Below are positions 28,274-35,566 of a stretch of 64,000 nt of DNA, in pieces; the first letter of the stretch is position 1, and every line of letters begins with the position of its first letter. The notes under the pieces are model-generated. The model was not told the origin of the DNA and ran no database searches. It saw only the letters and a list, made by a program, of their open reading frames with translations. The stretch covers positions 131,418 through 195,417 of the forward strand of contig NZ_LMIW01000013.1 of the NCBI RefSeq assembly GCF_001429185.1, written 5' to 3'. The DNA comes from Terrabacter sp. Root85. GTDB lineage: Bacteria; Actinomycetota; Actinomycetes; Actinomycetales; Dermatophilaceae. A program made the translations under genes and the position numbers.

Positions 28274-28494
28274 GAGCGCAGGCTAGTCCTGACCGGTGAG
28301 CGTGCGGGTGGGCTCGACAGGGACGCGGCCGGCAGGAGGAACCAGTGCCGGGCCACGCAGAGGACCCGTGCGTGCTCGACGGGCCCGTCGGTGCTCTCGA
28401 GCACCGTGCGCTCCGTCACCTCGGCGAGGGCTCCGCACTCCGGGCACGTCGTCGTGTCGAGCGCGGCCCCGACCGATGCGTTCGTCCTGTCCAT
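28270..28494 (-). CDS. Small CPECG zinc-ribbon protein, uncharacterised
   Basis: 74-residue protein. TTCPECGALAEV and, about 30 residues later, EHARVLCVARHWFLLP supply a likely Cys-Cys...Cys-His zinc site. The ATG has a strong GAGGAGG ribosome site eight bases upstream, and the TGA overlaps the ridA ATG, both signs of a genuine gene. No family could be named. Coupling with ridA hints at a shared stress-related operon, but that is inference. Confidence 0.7.
   Translation of the reverse strand: MDRTNASVGAALDTTTCPECGALAEVTERTVLESTDGPVEHARVLCVARHWFLLPAASLSSPPARSPVRTSLRS
28280..28285 (-). promoter_or_regulatory. Leaderless -10 element TAGCCT for ridA
   Basis: On the minus strand TAGCCT, six bases, then ATG at 28273; it lies inside the 3' end of the upstream small gene. 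Confidence 0.55.
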
Positions 28495-28568
28495 GACGCA
28501 CCTCCTCGTCCGTGGGTCATGGGAGACGGAGCGCGGACGGCGGCTCCTGATACCCGGGCGCCGCCAAC

Positions 28569-28574
28569 TACAGT
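28569..28574 (+). promoter_or_regulatory. Candidate -10 element TACAGT for tRNA-Leu
   Basis: TACAGT lies 20 bases before the mature 5' end of the tRNA-Leu gene, appropriate for a short 5' leader removed by RNase P. Confidence 0.45.
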
Positions 28575-28594
28575 GGGGGCCGCGCACCCCGCGA

Positions 28595-28678
28595 GCGGAC
28601 GTGGTGGAACTGGTAGACACGCAGGATTTAGGTTCCTGTGCCCTAGGTGTGCGGGTTCGAGTCCCGCCGTCCGCACCA
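28595..28678 (+). tRNA. tRNA-Leu (anticodon UAG)
   Basis: Acceptor stem GCGGACG (28595-28601) pairs with CGTCCGC (28668-28674); the anticodon stem CAGGA/TCCTG encloses loop TTTAGGT, giving anticodon TAG. A long variable arm (class II) precedes the T arm GCGGG-TTCGAGT-CCCGC. Discriminator A and an encoded CCA end the gene. Confidence 0.97.
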
Positions 28679-28743
28679 GCCGGACCGACCTCGTGTCCGG
28701 AACGGGTACGAGCCCGGCAGACATGACGACGAAGGAGCAGATC

Positions 28744-29217
28744 GTGACCGCACGACTCGAGCCCGGCGAGCAGGCGCCTGCCTTCAGCCTCACCGACGAC
28801 ACCGGCCAGACCGTCAGCCTCGCCGACTTCGCGGGCCGCAAGGTCATCGTCTACTTCTACCCGGCCGCCATGACGCCGGGCTGCACCAAGCAGGCCTGCG
28901 ACTTCAGCGAGTCGCTGGACTCGCTGAAGAAGGACGGCTACGAGGTGGTCGGCATCTCCAAGGACAAGCCGGCCAAGCTGGCGAAGTTCCGCGAGCGCGA
29001 CCACCTCACCATCCCGCTGCTCAGCGACGAGGACCTCGCGGTCCACACGGCATACGGCGCCTGGGGTGAGAAGAAGCTCTACGGCAAGACCGTCGAGGGC
29101 GTCATCCGGTCGACGTTCGTCGTCGACGAGGAGGGCAAGGTCAGCCATGCGTTCTACAACGTCAAGGCGACCGGCCACGTGGCCAAGCTCCGCCGCGACC
29201 TCGGCATCGCCGACTAG
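28744..29217 (+). CDS. bcp: Thiol peroxidase, Bcp/PrxQ-type peroxiredoxin
   Basis: Reduces hydrogen peroxide and organic hydroperoxides using thioredoxin; cytoplasmic. The 157-residue product has FSLTDDTGQTVSLADFAGRK, the peroxidatic Cys in PAAMTPGCTKQACDF with a second Cys five residues on (resolving, as in PrxQ), and RSTFVVDEEGKV. The GTG at 28744 is preferred because AAGGAG stands six bases upstream; the in-frame ATG at 28723 would place that site inside the gene. It follows tRNA-Leu after 65 bp. Confidence 0.93.
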   Translation: MTARLEPGEQAPAFSLTDDTGQTVSLADFAGRKVIVYFYPAAMTPGCTKQACDFSESLDSLKKDGYEVVGISKDKPAKLAKFRERDHLTIPLLSDEDLAVHTAYGAWGEKKLYGKTVEGVIRSTFVVDEEGKVSHAFYNVKATGHVAKLRRDLGIAD

Positions 29218-29247
29218 AGTCGCAACCGTCCCCCGAAAGGAAGCCAG

Positions 29248-29499
29248 ATGAGCGACACCGCACGGATCGAGCAGGACATCCAGGCCGCCCGCGCGCGCCT
29301 CGAGGGCACCGTCAACGAGCTGGCCTACCGCGCCCAGCCGCAGGTCATCGCCCAGCGTCAGGTGCAGGGCCTCAGGCTGCGCCTCGCCGCGGCCACCCAC
29401 ACCGAGGACGGCGAGCTGCGCATCGAGCGCATCGGCGCCGTCGTGGCGGCAGCCGTCGTCGTCGTGGTCGCCGTCGGCCTCCTGCGTCGCCGGCGCTGA
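29248..29499 (+). CDS. DUF3618 family small membrane protein
   Basis: 83-residue protein with the family motif IEQDIQAARARLEGTVNELA at the N-terminus and one C-terminal transmembrane helix (AVVAAAVVVVVAVGLLRRRR) ending in a positive cytoplasmic cluster. An AAAGGAAG ribosome site precedes the ATG. It is placed 30 bp after the peroxiredoxin gene and is probably cotranscribed. Function unknown. Confidence 0.88.
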   Translation: MSDTARIEQDIQAARARLEGTVNELAYRAQPQVIAQRQVQGLRLRLAAATHTEDGELRIERIGAVVAAAVVVVVAVGLLRRRR

Positions 29500-29525
29500 T
29501 CCGGCCGGCCGGCCCACCCACTGCC

Positions 29526-29867
29526 GTGGCCAGGAAGGATGCTGCCGCAGCGGCGGCCCGACTGCCCGTCCGGATGCTGCACGACCGCGTCCTCGTCTCC
29601 CTCGAGAACGAGGGCGAGCGGCGCTCCGGCGGCGGCATCCTCATCCCCGCGACCGCGTCGGTGGGCAAGCGCCTCGCGTGGGGCGAGGTCGTCGCCACCG
29701 GCGCCAACGTGCGCCAGGTCGAGCTGGGCGACCGCGTCCTCTTCGACCCGGAGGACCGCGGCGAGGTCGAGCTGCACGGCAGGGACTACGTCCTGCTCCG
29801 CGAGCGCGACATTCACGCCGTCGCGGCGCGACGCGTCGAGGACGGCCAGACCGGCCTCTACCTCTGA
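29526..29867 (+). CDS. GroES-like co-chaperonin family protein, not linked to groEL
   Basis: 113-residue beta-barrel protein. It has a basic/Ala N-terminal extension, then the Cpn10 pattern VRMLHDRVLVSLENEGERRS, GGGILIPATA (mobile-loop region), WGEVVATGANVRQVELGDRV and VELHGRDYVLLRERDIHAV. No groEL lies nearby, unlike the usual groES-groEL operon, and the mobile loop is shorter than in canonical GroES, so it may not cap a chaperonin. The GTG start has no clear ribosome site; it follows DUF3618 by 26 bp. Confidence 0.78.
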   Translation: MARKDAAAAAARLPVRMLHDRVLVSLENEGERRSGGGILIPATASVGKRLAWGEVVATGANVRQVELGDRVLFDPEDRGEVELHGRDYVLLRERDIHAVAARRVEDGQTGLYL

Positions 29868-29876
29868 GGCTCGCTC

Positions 29877-29922
29877 CGTCGGTCGGGGCATCGGTCGGGC
29901 GTCGGTCGGGCGTCAGTCGGGG
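29877..29922. repeat. Short tandem repeat of CGTCGGTCGGG at a convergent junction
   Basis: About four head-to-tail copies of an 11-12 bp unit (cgtcggtcggg, gcatcggtcggg, cgtcggtcggg, cgtcagtcggg) fill the gap between the GroES-like gene and the hydrolase gene and run into the last codons of the latter. Confidence 0.75.
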
Positions 29923-30722
29923 CGCAGTCCGAGCTTGCGCAGCAGTCCCGGACCGGGCCACACCGGCTTGGTCGGCAGTGGCCACTTCTTCGGGTCCTTC
30001 TGGTTGAGCATGACGTACTTGTCGAAGCAGACCTGCTGCGACACCGGTCCGTAGAGGTCGGAGGCCTCGCTCATCCACGCCTTCTGGTGAGAGGCGCGGT
30101 AGTCGGCGGGCATCGAGTCCCACAGCGCCTGGTTGAAGCGCCGGACCGAGGGGTTGCGCTTGCCCGGCCGGATCGCCTCGTCGTCGACGGCGCCGCCGCC
30201 ACCACCGGCCAGCGCGGTCTGGCCCGCGCCCAGCCCGGGGATCGCGGTGCCGGCGAAGTCTGCCGACCAGCCTCGGTAGGTGATGCCCCAGGCCTTCGTG
30301 ATCACGTCGATGTCGACCTCGCCGACCTTGCCCTTGGCGGGCCAGTCCGTCGAACGGACGCGGCCCGCGCCGACGGACAGGGCGATGTGGCCGTGCTTGC
30401 CGCCCGCCCAGTAGACGGGGGCGCCCGCAGGGGCGTCGGTGCCACCGCGGCGCTGCGCCGCGCGTGCCCAGGCGGCGTTGGCGTCGGCCAGCCCGAAGGT
30501 GTGCGGAGCGGCGATGCAGTTCCACACGAAGTTGCAGCACATCCCGACGGGAAGGTACGTCGTGAAGGCGCGCGCCTTGCCGACGCTCGCTCCCGGCCCG
30601 CGCACCGTGACGCCGCGGTCGCCGCGGCCCGGGGGTGGTGGCTCCTCGGTCCACGGCAGGTCGGGCGTGACCTCCCGCTCGCACTGGTCGCCTCGGTCCA
30701 GCTCGTCGTCCCAGCCGCTCAT
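29913..30722 (-). CDS. Endolysin-like peptidoglycan hydrolase (NlpC/P60 or CHAP-like), uncharacterised
   Basis: 269-residue protein without a signal peptide or membrane helix. A central papain-like domain is suggested by GMCCNFVWNCI (candidate catalytic Cys near residue 65) followed by PVYWAGGKHGHIALSVGAGRVRSTDWPAKG (candidate catalytic His in KHGHIAL). The C-terminal third has repeated Trp/Lys motifs (RFNQALWDSMPADYR, MLNQKDPKKW), resembling a wall-binding or LysM-like tail. Such architecture is common in actinophage endolysins and their chromosomal relatives. The ATG at 30722 has GGGGAG upstream. It sits beside tRNA-Lys, a common integration context, but no other phage gene is present. The cleaved bond is unknown. 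Confidence 0.65.
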   Translation of the reverse strand: MSGWDDELDRGDQCEREVTPDLPWTEEPPPPGRGDRGVTVRGPGASVGKARAFTTYLPVGMCCNFVWNCIAAPHTFGLADANAAWARAAQRRGGTDAPAGAPVYWAGGKHGHIALSVGAGRVRSTDWPAKGKVGEVDIDVITKAWGITYRGWSADFAGTAIPGLGAGQTALAGGGGGAVDDEAIRPGKRNPSVRRFNQALWDSMPADYRASHQKAWMSEASDLYGPVSQQVCFDKYVMLNQKDPKKWPLPTKPVWPGPGLLRKLGLRPD

Positions 30723-30835
30723 CGCATCTCCCCTCGAGCCGGCGACGCGGTCACCCGCGCCCCGGGTGGAACCTCCATCGTCCAAGGGAGGCGCGGCGCT
30801 GTCAGCCTGATACGCGAATCAAGAGGGACAAAGGG

Positions 30836-30871
30836 AAGACCCCCGTCCGGATCGCTCCGAACGGGGGTCTT
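30836..30871 (-). terminator. Terminator after tRNA-Lys
   Basis: An 11-bp perfect stem (30836-30846 with 30861-30871) ends in TCTT-CCCTTT on the minus strand, one of few in this window with a T-rich tail. Confidence 0.8.
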
Positions 30872-30875
30872 GAAG

Positions 30876-30948
30876 TGCGCCGCCAGGGACTCGAACCCCG
30901 AACCCAGTGATTAAGAGTCACTTGCTCTGCCAATTGAGCTAGCGGCGC
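30876..30948 (-). tRNA. tRNA-Lys (anticodon CUU)
   Basis: On the minus strand acceptor arms GCGCCGC and GCGGCGC pair fully; the anticodon stem AGTGA/TCACT encloses CTCTTAA, giving CTT. T loop TTCGAGT is intact. Discriminator A; CCA is not encoded. Confidence 0.97.
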
Positions 30949-31074
30949 AACGAGGGGAAACGTTAGCAGCCGTCCCGCGCCGGGACAAAATCGGTCGCTC
31001 GGAGGTGTCCCGAGCCCCGCACCAGGACCCTCGCAGCGACCGGGCGACCCGGTGCTGCGGGCGGATTCGCGTGA

Positions 31075-31185
31075 CTACGGGGTCGCGCTCGCCGTCGAGA
31101 TGAGTGACAGCGCGAGGCTGACGACGATGACACCGATGATGACACCGACCGTGATCCGCTGGGCCTTCTTGTTCCCCATGAGCAT
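31075..31185 (-). CDS. Putative 36-residue single-pass membrane peptide
   Basis: Begins MLMGNKKAQR (or at the second Met, 31179), followed by a helix ITVGVIIGVIVVSLALSLIS and a short polar tail. Positive residues before the helix suggest an N-in orientation. CACAAT lies exactly six bases before the ATG at 31185, a weaker form of the leaderless module, and a GTATGCCG motif adjoins. No family was recognised. The evidence is start context plus a coherent transmembrane segment, so it could still be chance. Confidence 0.5.
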   Translation of the reverse strand: MLMGNKKAQRITVGVIIGVIVVSLALSLISTASATP

Positions 31186-31235
31186 GACCCCATTGTGCGG
31201 TATGCCGCCGAGGCGCCGGTGCGTCGCCGCGGGCG

Positions 31236-31241
31236 TACGCT
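31236..31241 (+). promoter_or_regulatory. Candidate -10 element TACGCT for the DUF5994 gene
   Basis: TACGCT would start a transcript with a leader of about 130 nt. The leader holds no recognised riboswitch or terminator fold. Confidence 0.3.
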
Positions 31242-31380
31242 GAAGTGGAGACAGGGTCACCCGGTCAGGGTGCCCCGTCGGCAGCAGAGGCCCGACCCTT
31301 GCGCGGCGTCGGTCCTCCAGGGCAGGAAGTGACGAGCGAGCCGCGGCCACCCATCTCGTCATGCTCCCGGAGGAGCCACC

Positions 31381-31809
31381 GTGAACGCCATGCCCCTGTC
31401 CCCGCCCATCGACACCTCCCTACCGAAGGCCGCGGCCGGGCCGCCGCTCGACGAGCTCACGAGTCGCCTCGCCCTGTCGCCCCATCCGGGGATGAGTGCC
31501 TCCGACGGCGTGTGGTGGCCGAGGTCGAGCGACCTCCGAGTGGAGGTGCCGCTGCTCGACGTCGCCGTGCACGACCGCACCCGCGCTCGGATCGCACGGT
31601 TCGGCTACGAGCGTGCCGGGTGGGAGGACGGACCTCGCACGGTGCGCAGCCCGATCGGGATCACGCACCTCGGCTGGTTCGAGCACAGTCGCTTCCCCGA
31701 CCACGTCCTGCTGTCACTGAGCAACTACGGCAGGCTCGTCCTCACGGTGCTCCCGCCCGACACTGACGGCGAGACCGCACGCACGGCGATGGCGACGGTC
31801 GGGGAGTAG
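31381..31809 (+). CDS. DUF5994 family protein
   Basis: 142-residue cytoplasmic protein of an actinobacterial family of unknown function. The characteristic pattern is ASDGVWWPRSSDL at about residues 39-51, then AVHDRTRARIARFGYERAGW and ITHLGWFEHSRFPDHVLLSL, and a terminal VLPPDTDGETARTAM. The GTG has GGAGGAG six to seven bases upstream. It is a single gene converging on the ligase gene after 33 bp. Confidence 0.82.
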   Translation: MNAMPLSPPIDTSLPKAAAGPPLDELTSRLALSPHPGMSASDGVWWPRSSDLRVEVPLLDVAVHDRTRARIARFGYERAGWEDGPRTVRSPIGITHLGWFEHSRFPDHVLLSLSNYGRLVLTVLPPDTDGETARTAMATVGE

Positions 31810-31842
31810 CGGACGCGGTTGCCCGCCGGGCCCCGCCGGACG

Positions 31843-33015
31843 TCACCGGCCGTCTGACACGAGCATGGCGCGCACGGCGGCCCTCAGGTCGCCGGTGCCG
31901 TCGTCCATGACGGCCGCGCGCATCCGCTGGTAGCCCGCGCCGTCGCGCAGGATGTCCTCGATCCCTGCGAGCTCACGCGTGCACGCGAGGCGCCGCGCGG
32001 TCGGCTGCAGCTGCTCGAGGAGGTCGTGGACGTCGTCGACGACGTGGACCTCGGTGTTGTCGGCGTCGCGGATGATGATCGCGTCGAGCCCGTAGCGGGC
32101 CGCCCGCCACTTGTTCTCCTGCACGTGCCACGGGGGCAGCGGGCGGGCGAGGACGCCCTCGTCGAGCTGGTGCTCGAGGTGGGCGACGAGACAGTGGATG
32201 AGGGCGGCGACGGCGGCCACGTCCTGCGGGCGCGAGAAGCCGTCGCAGGCCCGGACCTCGATGGTGCCGAGGCGCAGCGACGGCCGGACGTCCCAGCGCA
32301 GCTCGCTCGCGTCGGTGACGACCCCGGTCGTGAAGACGTCGTGGAGGTAGGCGCGGTACTGCGCCCACGTCTCGAACTGGAAGGGCAGGCCGGCTGTCGG
32401 CAGCTGCTGGAAGAGCATCGTGCGGTTGCTCGCGTAGCCGGTGTCGGCCCCCGAGCCGTAGGGGGAGGACGCCGACAGCGCCGTGAGGTGCGGGTGGTAG
32501 GTCAGCAGGGCGTTGACGAGGGGCCAGACCTTCGCGGCGGATCGGACGCCGACGTGGACGTGGACCCCGAAGATCACCATCTGCCGGCCCCACCACTGGG
32601 TGCGGTCGATGAGCGTCGCGTAGCGCTGGCCCTCGGTGACCTCCTGGTCCTCCCACCGGGCGAACGGGTGCGCGCCGCCGCCGTAGAGCAGGACGTCGAG
32701 CTCGGAGGCCGCGCGCTGGACGCGCCCCAGTCCGTCGGCGAGGTCCGCGGCTGCCTCCTCGGCGTTCGCGCAGATGCCCGTGACGATCTCGACGGTGTTG
32801 CGCAGCAGCTCCTGCGTCACGGTCGACCGCGACTTCGTCGGTCGGGCGTGACCGGTGTCCTCGGGTCCGTTGGCGAGGCCGAGCAGCTCGACAGCGCGCG
32901 AGGTGAGGTCGAGCGTGGCCGGGTCGAGCAGACCGATCTCCCACTCGACGCCCAGGGTCTGACCGGCAGACGGTGAGAACCGCGCGTCCACCGACGGCGC
33001 GCTCGGGTCGTTCAT
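31843..33015 (-). CDS. Carboxylate-amine ligase, YbdK-type (glutamate-cysteine ligase family 2)
   Basis: ATP-grasp-like ligase that probably joins an amino acid to the gamma-carboxyl of glutamate; weak glutamate-cysteine ligase activity is known for YbdK. The 390-residue protein has GVEWEIGLLDPATLDL (glutamate-binding Glu), FGVHVHVGV with metal His, LLTYHPHLTALSASSPYGSG, RLGTIEVRACDGF and HVQENKWRAARYGLDA. The ATG has GAGGTGA upstream. Actinobacteria use such enzymes (EgtA relatives) to make gamma-glutamylcysteine for ergothioneine, but no egt genes adjoin. True substrate uncertain. Confidence 0.88.
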   Translation of the reverse strand: MNDPSAPSVDARFSPSAGQTLGVEWEIGLLDPATLDLTSRAVELLGLANGPEDTGHARPTKSRSTVTQELLRNTVEIVTGICANAEEAAADLADGLGRVQRAASELDVLLYGGGAHPFARWEDQEVTEGQRYATLIDRTQWWGRQMVIFGVHVHVGVRSAAKVWPLVNALLTYHPHLTALSASSPYGSGADTGYASNRTMLFQQLPTAGLPFQFETWAQYRAYLHDVFTTGVVTDASELRWDVRPSLRLGTIEVRACDGFSRPQDVAAVAALIHCLVAHLEHQLDEGVLARPLPPWHVQENKWRAARYGLDAIIIRDADNTEVHVVDDVHDLLEQLQPTARRLACTRELAGIEDILRDGAGYQRMRAAVMDDGTGDLRAAVRAMLVSDGR

Positions 33016-33144
33016 GGGTCACCTCGGGGTCGTCGGGGAAGCGACCGCAGAGCAGCGTTGCGGGCTGCGGGCCGGTGTGAGCGGCTGGCACGAGCCTATC
33101 GGCGCCGGCCTGCCTCAGCCCGGGACCGGTCCGAGATGCAGCAC

Positions 33145-33172
33145 GGCCCGGCTCCCCTCGGGGAGCCGGGCC
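33145..33172 (-). terminator. Terminator after tRNA-His
   Basis: A perfect 12-bp stem (33145-33156 with 33161-33172), effectively a tetraloop, 29 bases past the tRNA 3' end on the minus strand. Confidence 0.75.
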
Positions 33173-33200
33173 ATGCGTTCGTCCTGACGAGCAGGACCGT

Positions 33201-33277
33201 TGGGGTGAGTGACGGGACTTGAACCCGCGGCCACCTGGACCACAACCAGGTGCTCTACCAGCTGAGCTACACCCACC
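33201..33277 (-). tRNA. tRNA-His (anticodon GUG)
   Basis: Minus strand: G-1 followed by GTGGGTG, pairing with CACTCAC (one G-U) and the diagnostic C73. The anticodon stem CCTGG/CCAGG encloses TTGTGGT, anticodon GTG. An encoded CCA ends at 33201. Confidence 0.97.
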
Positions 33278-33422
33278 ATGCACAACACGAGCCGGGCCCG
33301 AGGGCTCGGCGCCGTGTCACGGCGTCGACAATGCTACAGGCTCTCGTGAGGTGCTCGTGACCACCCCGTCGACGGCACCGCTGACGGCATACGTCATCGC
33401 CCGAAGGGCTGCTCCGGAGCGC

Positions 33423-34046
33423 TCAGTGCTCGATGACGTGAGGCGACGCGAGCGCCTTGGCGGTGGCGCTGTCGGGGCCGGGCTGCGGCACGAACACCGC
33501 CTGGCGGTAGTAGCGCAGCTCGGCGATCGACTCGCGGATGTCGGCGAGCGCCCGGTGCCCGCCGGACTTCTTGGGGGCGTTGAAGTAGACCCGGGGGTAC
33601 CACCGGCGCGAGAGCTCCTTGATCGAGCTGACGTCGATGATGCGGTAGTGCAGGTAGGACTCGAGCACGGGCATGTCGCGCGACAGGAAGCCGCGGTCGG
33701 TCGCGACGGTGTTGCCGCCGAGCGGGGCCTTGCGCGGCTCGGGGACGAAGGTGCGGACGTAGTCGAGGACGATGTGCTCGGCCTCCTTGAGCGTGACCCC
33801 GGAGTCGAGCTCGGTGATGAGACCCGAGCTCGTGTGCATGTCGCGGACGAAGTCGTCCATCTGCTCGAGGGCCTCGTCCGGCGGCTTGACGACGACGTCG
33901 ATGCCGTCGCCGAGCTGGTTGAGCTCGAAGTCCGTGACGAGGGCGGCCACCTCCACGAGGGCGTCGGACTTCAGGGACAGGCCCGTCATCTCGCAGTCGA
34001 TCCAGATGATCCGGTCGGCGATGGCTCGGTGGTTGGTGTCACTCAC
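33423..34046 (-). CDS. orn: Oligoribonuclease
   Basis: DEDDh 3'-5' exoribonuclease that degrades two-to-five-nucleotide RNAs and pGpG; cytoplasmic, essential in some bacteria. The 207-residue product has [10 protein letters not shown] (Asp and Glu of ExoI), a [15 protein letters not shown] block with the ExoII-type Asp, and [19 protein letters not shown] with the catalytic His and final Asp. The GTG is set by TATGGT exactly six bases upstream. It is divergent from the PrsW gene, 69 bp between starts, and both appear leaderless. Confidence 0.96.
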   Translation of the reverse strand: MSDTNHRAIADRIIWIDCEMTGLSLKSDALVEVAALVTDFELNQLGDGIDVVVKPPDEALEQMDDFVRDMHTSSGLITELDSGVTLKEAEHIVLDYVRTFVPEPRKAPLGGNTVATDRGFLSRDMPVLESYLHYRIIDVSSIKELSRRWYPRVYFNAPKKSGGHRALADIRESIAELRYYRQAVFVPQPGPDSATAKALASPHVIEH

Positions 34047-34052
34047 CGGACC

Positions 34053-34058
34053 ACCATA
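34053..34058 (-). promoter_or_regulatory. Leaderless -10 element TATGGT for orn
   Basis: Minus-strand TATGGT, six bases, then GTG at 34046. No ribosome site is present. Confidence 0.6.
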
Positions 34059-34103
34059 GAGGCTGAGGGGGACGAGCCCCGGTCGGCGGCCACAGCGCTG
34101 CAC

Positions 34104-34109
34104 TAGCCT
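34104..34109 (+). promoter_or_regulatory. Leaderless -10 element TAGCCT for the PrsW gene
   Basis: TAGCCT, six bases, then ATG 34116; paired with the divergent orn element. Confidence 0.6.
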
Positions 34110-34115
34110 GCCCTC

Positions 34116-35306
34116 ATGACCTCAGGGGACGTGACGACACAGGGGACTGGCGCGAGCCCGGGCGGGCAGGAGCAGCAATGGAGCCCGGCGCGCAACCCGA
34201 CCCGACGGCCGATGCTGCGCACCGCGCTCACCATCGGCGTCGCCGCGTCGGTCTTCCTCGTCTGCCTGCTCATCCTGCTCGGCATCCTCGGCGACCGGCT
34301 CACGACCCAGACGATCGTCACGTCGGCGCTCATGGCGATCATCCCGGTGCTCGTCATCGTGCCGACCTTCCTCTGGCTCGACCGCTACGAGGCGGAGCCG
34401 GCGCGCTACATCGTCTTCGCCTTCCTCTGGGGGGCGCTCGTCGCCGTCGTCGGTGCCTTCTTCCTCAACACCTTCGGCCTCAAGATGCTCGTCGAGGCGC
34501 GCTGGACCGACCCGCTCGAGACGGGTGCCGTCTACCTCGCGCCGGTCACCGAGGAGACGCTCAAGGGCCTCGGCATCCTGCTCATCTACCTGTTCCGTCG
34601 GCGCGAGTTCGACGGGATCATCGACGGCATCGTCTACGCCGGGCTCATCGGGGCGGGCTTCGCCTTCAGCGAGAACATCCTCTACCTCGGGCAGGCCTAC
34701 AACGAGTACGGCGGTGAGGGCCTGACGTCGACCTTCCTCGTCCGTGGGCTCATGGGTCCGTTCGGTCACCCGCTCTTCACGTCGCTGACCGGCATCGGGA
34801 TCGGCATCGCCGTGTCCGCCCGACGTCCGGCGGTGCGCGTCGTCTCGATCCTCGCCGGGTGGTTCTGCGCCATGCTGCTCCACGGCCTCTGGAACCTCTC
34901 GGCGCTCGCGGGGATGGACGGCTTCTTCGCGGCCTACGTCTCCTACCAGGTGCCGCTCTTCCTCGCCTTCATCGGCTTCCTTCTCTGGCTGCGTCGGCGG
35001 GAGGGTCGGCTCATCGGGCGCTACCTCTCGCCGTACGCCGACGCCGGCTGGCTCACCCACGCCGAGGTCACGATGCTCTCCCACCTGCGGCTGCGTCGTG
35101 CGGCGCGGGCCTGGGCGCGGCAGAACGGCGGTCGCCCTGCGAAGCGGTCGATGGACGCCTTCCAGGACAGCGCGAGCGACCTGGCGCTGCTGCGCTCGCG
35201 GCTCGTCCACGGCACCGCCGAGGACGGGGCGTCGGAGCGCGAGTTGGTGCTGCTCGAGGCGATCACGTCGCACCGTCGTGACTTCGTCGGCTCGCCCGTG
35301 ACCTGA
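34116..35306 (+). CDS. PrsW family intramembrane metalloprotease
   Basis: Polytopic membrane protease of 396 residues with about eight helices. In Bacillus, PrsW cleaves an anti-sigma factor. Family motifs are [14 protein letters not shown] (the Glu-Glu pair), [20 protein letters not shown] followed by [21 protein letters not shown] with a His and LLHGLWN with another His; these are the presumed metal and catalytic residues. The C-terminal 100 residues are cytoplasmic, basic and helical, longer than in Bacillus. No anti-sigma gene is adjacent, so the substrate is unknown. Confidence 0.92.
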   Translation: MTSGDVTTQGTGASPGGQEQQWSPARNPTRRPMLRTALTIGVAASVFLVCLLILLGILGDRLTTQTIVTSALMAIIPVLVIVPTFLWLDRYEAEPARYIVFAFLWGALVAVVGAFFLNTFGLKMLVEARWTDPLETGAVYLAPVTEETLKGLGILLIYLFRRREFDGIIDGIVYAGLIGAGFAFSENILYLGQAYNEYGGEGLTSTFLVRGLMGPFGHPLFTSLTGIGIGIAVSARRPAVRVVSILAGWFCAMLLHGLWNLSALAGMDGFFAAYVSYQVPLFLAFIGFLLWLRRREGRLIGRYLSPYADAGWLTHAEVTMLSHLRLRRAARAWARQNGGRPAKRSMDAFQDSASDLALLRSRLVHGTAEDGASERELVLLEAITSHRRDFVGSPVT

Positions 35307-35330
35307 GCCGGCGCGGCGCCTCGCGGTGCC

Positions 35331-35336
35331 TATCAT
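35331..35336 (+). promoter_or_regulatory. Candidate -10 element TATCAT for tRNA-Arg
   Basis: TATCAT lies 26 bases before the mature tRNA 5' end; it fits TANNNT and is the only AT-rich hexamer in the gap. Confidence 0.45.
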
Positions 35337-35362
35337 TGGACCGCGCCCGGATCGGGCGACCC

Positions 35363-35435
35363 GCCCCTGTAGCTCAGCGGATAGAGCAAGAGCCTTCTAA
35401 TCTCTTGGTCGCAGGTTCGAGTCCTGCCGGGGGCA
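35363..35435 (+). tRNA. tRNA-Arg (anticodon UCU)
   Basis: Acceptor GCCCCTG pairs with CGGGGGC (one G-U). After the D arm, the anticodon loop CTTCTAA gives TCT; the stem AGAGC/TCTCT has a C-U mismatch at 31-39. T arm GCAGG-TTCGAGT-CCTGC is intact. Discriminator A; CCA not encoded. Confidence 0.95.
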
Positions 35436-35566
35436 CTGTGCACCGGCCTGCCGGAATACTCGGCGCGCTCCGTCGTCGGCTGCGATGCTGGAGGCGTCAG
35501 CCGGCGTGTGATGGATCGCACCGCCCCCGGTGTCGCCCGCGCGCCTGACGGGAGGGCGGCGCGCTC

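Noticed and set aside
29913-30948. Prophage or genomic island at tRNA-Lys
   Set aside because: Only a single lysin-like gene; no integrase, structural genes or visible tRNA 3' duplication.
31242-31380. Riboswitch in the DUF5994 leader
   Set aside because: No known aptamer consensus or terminator/antiterminator pair could be found by eye.
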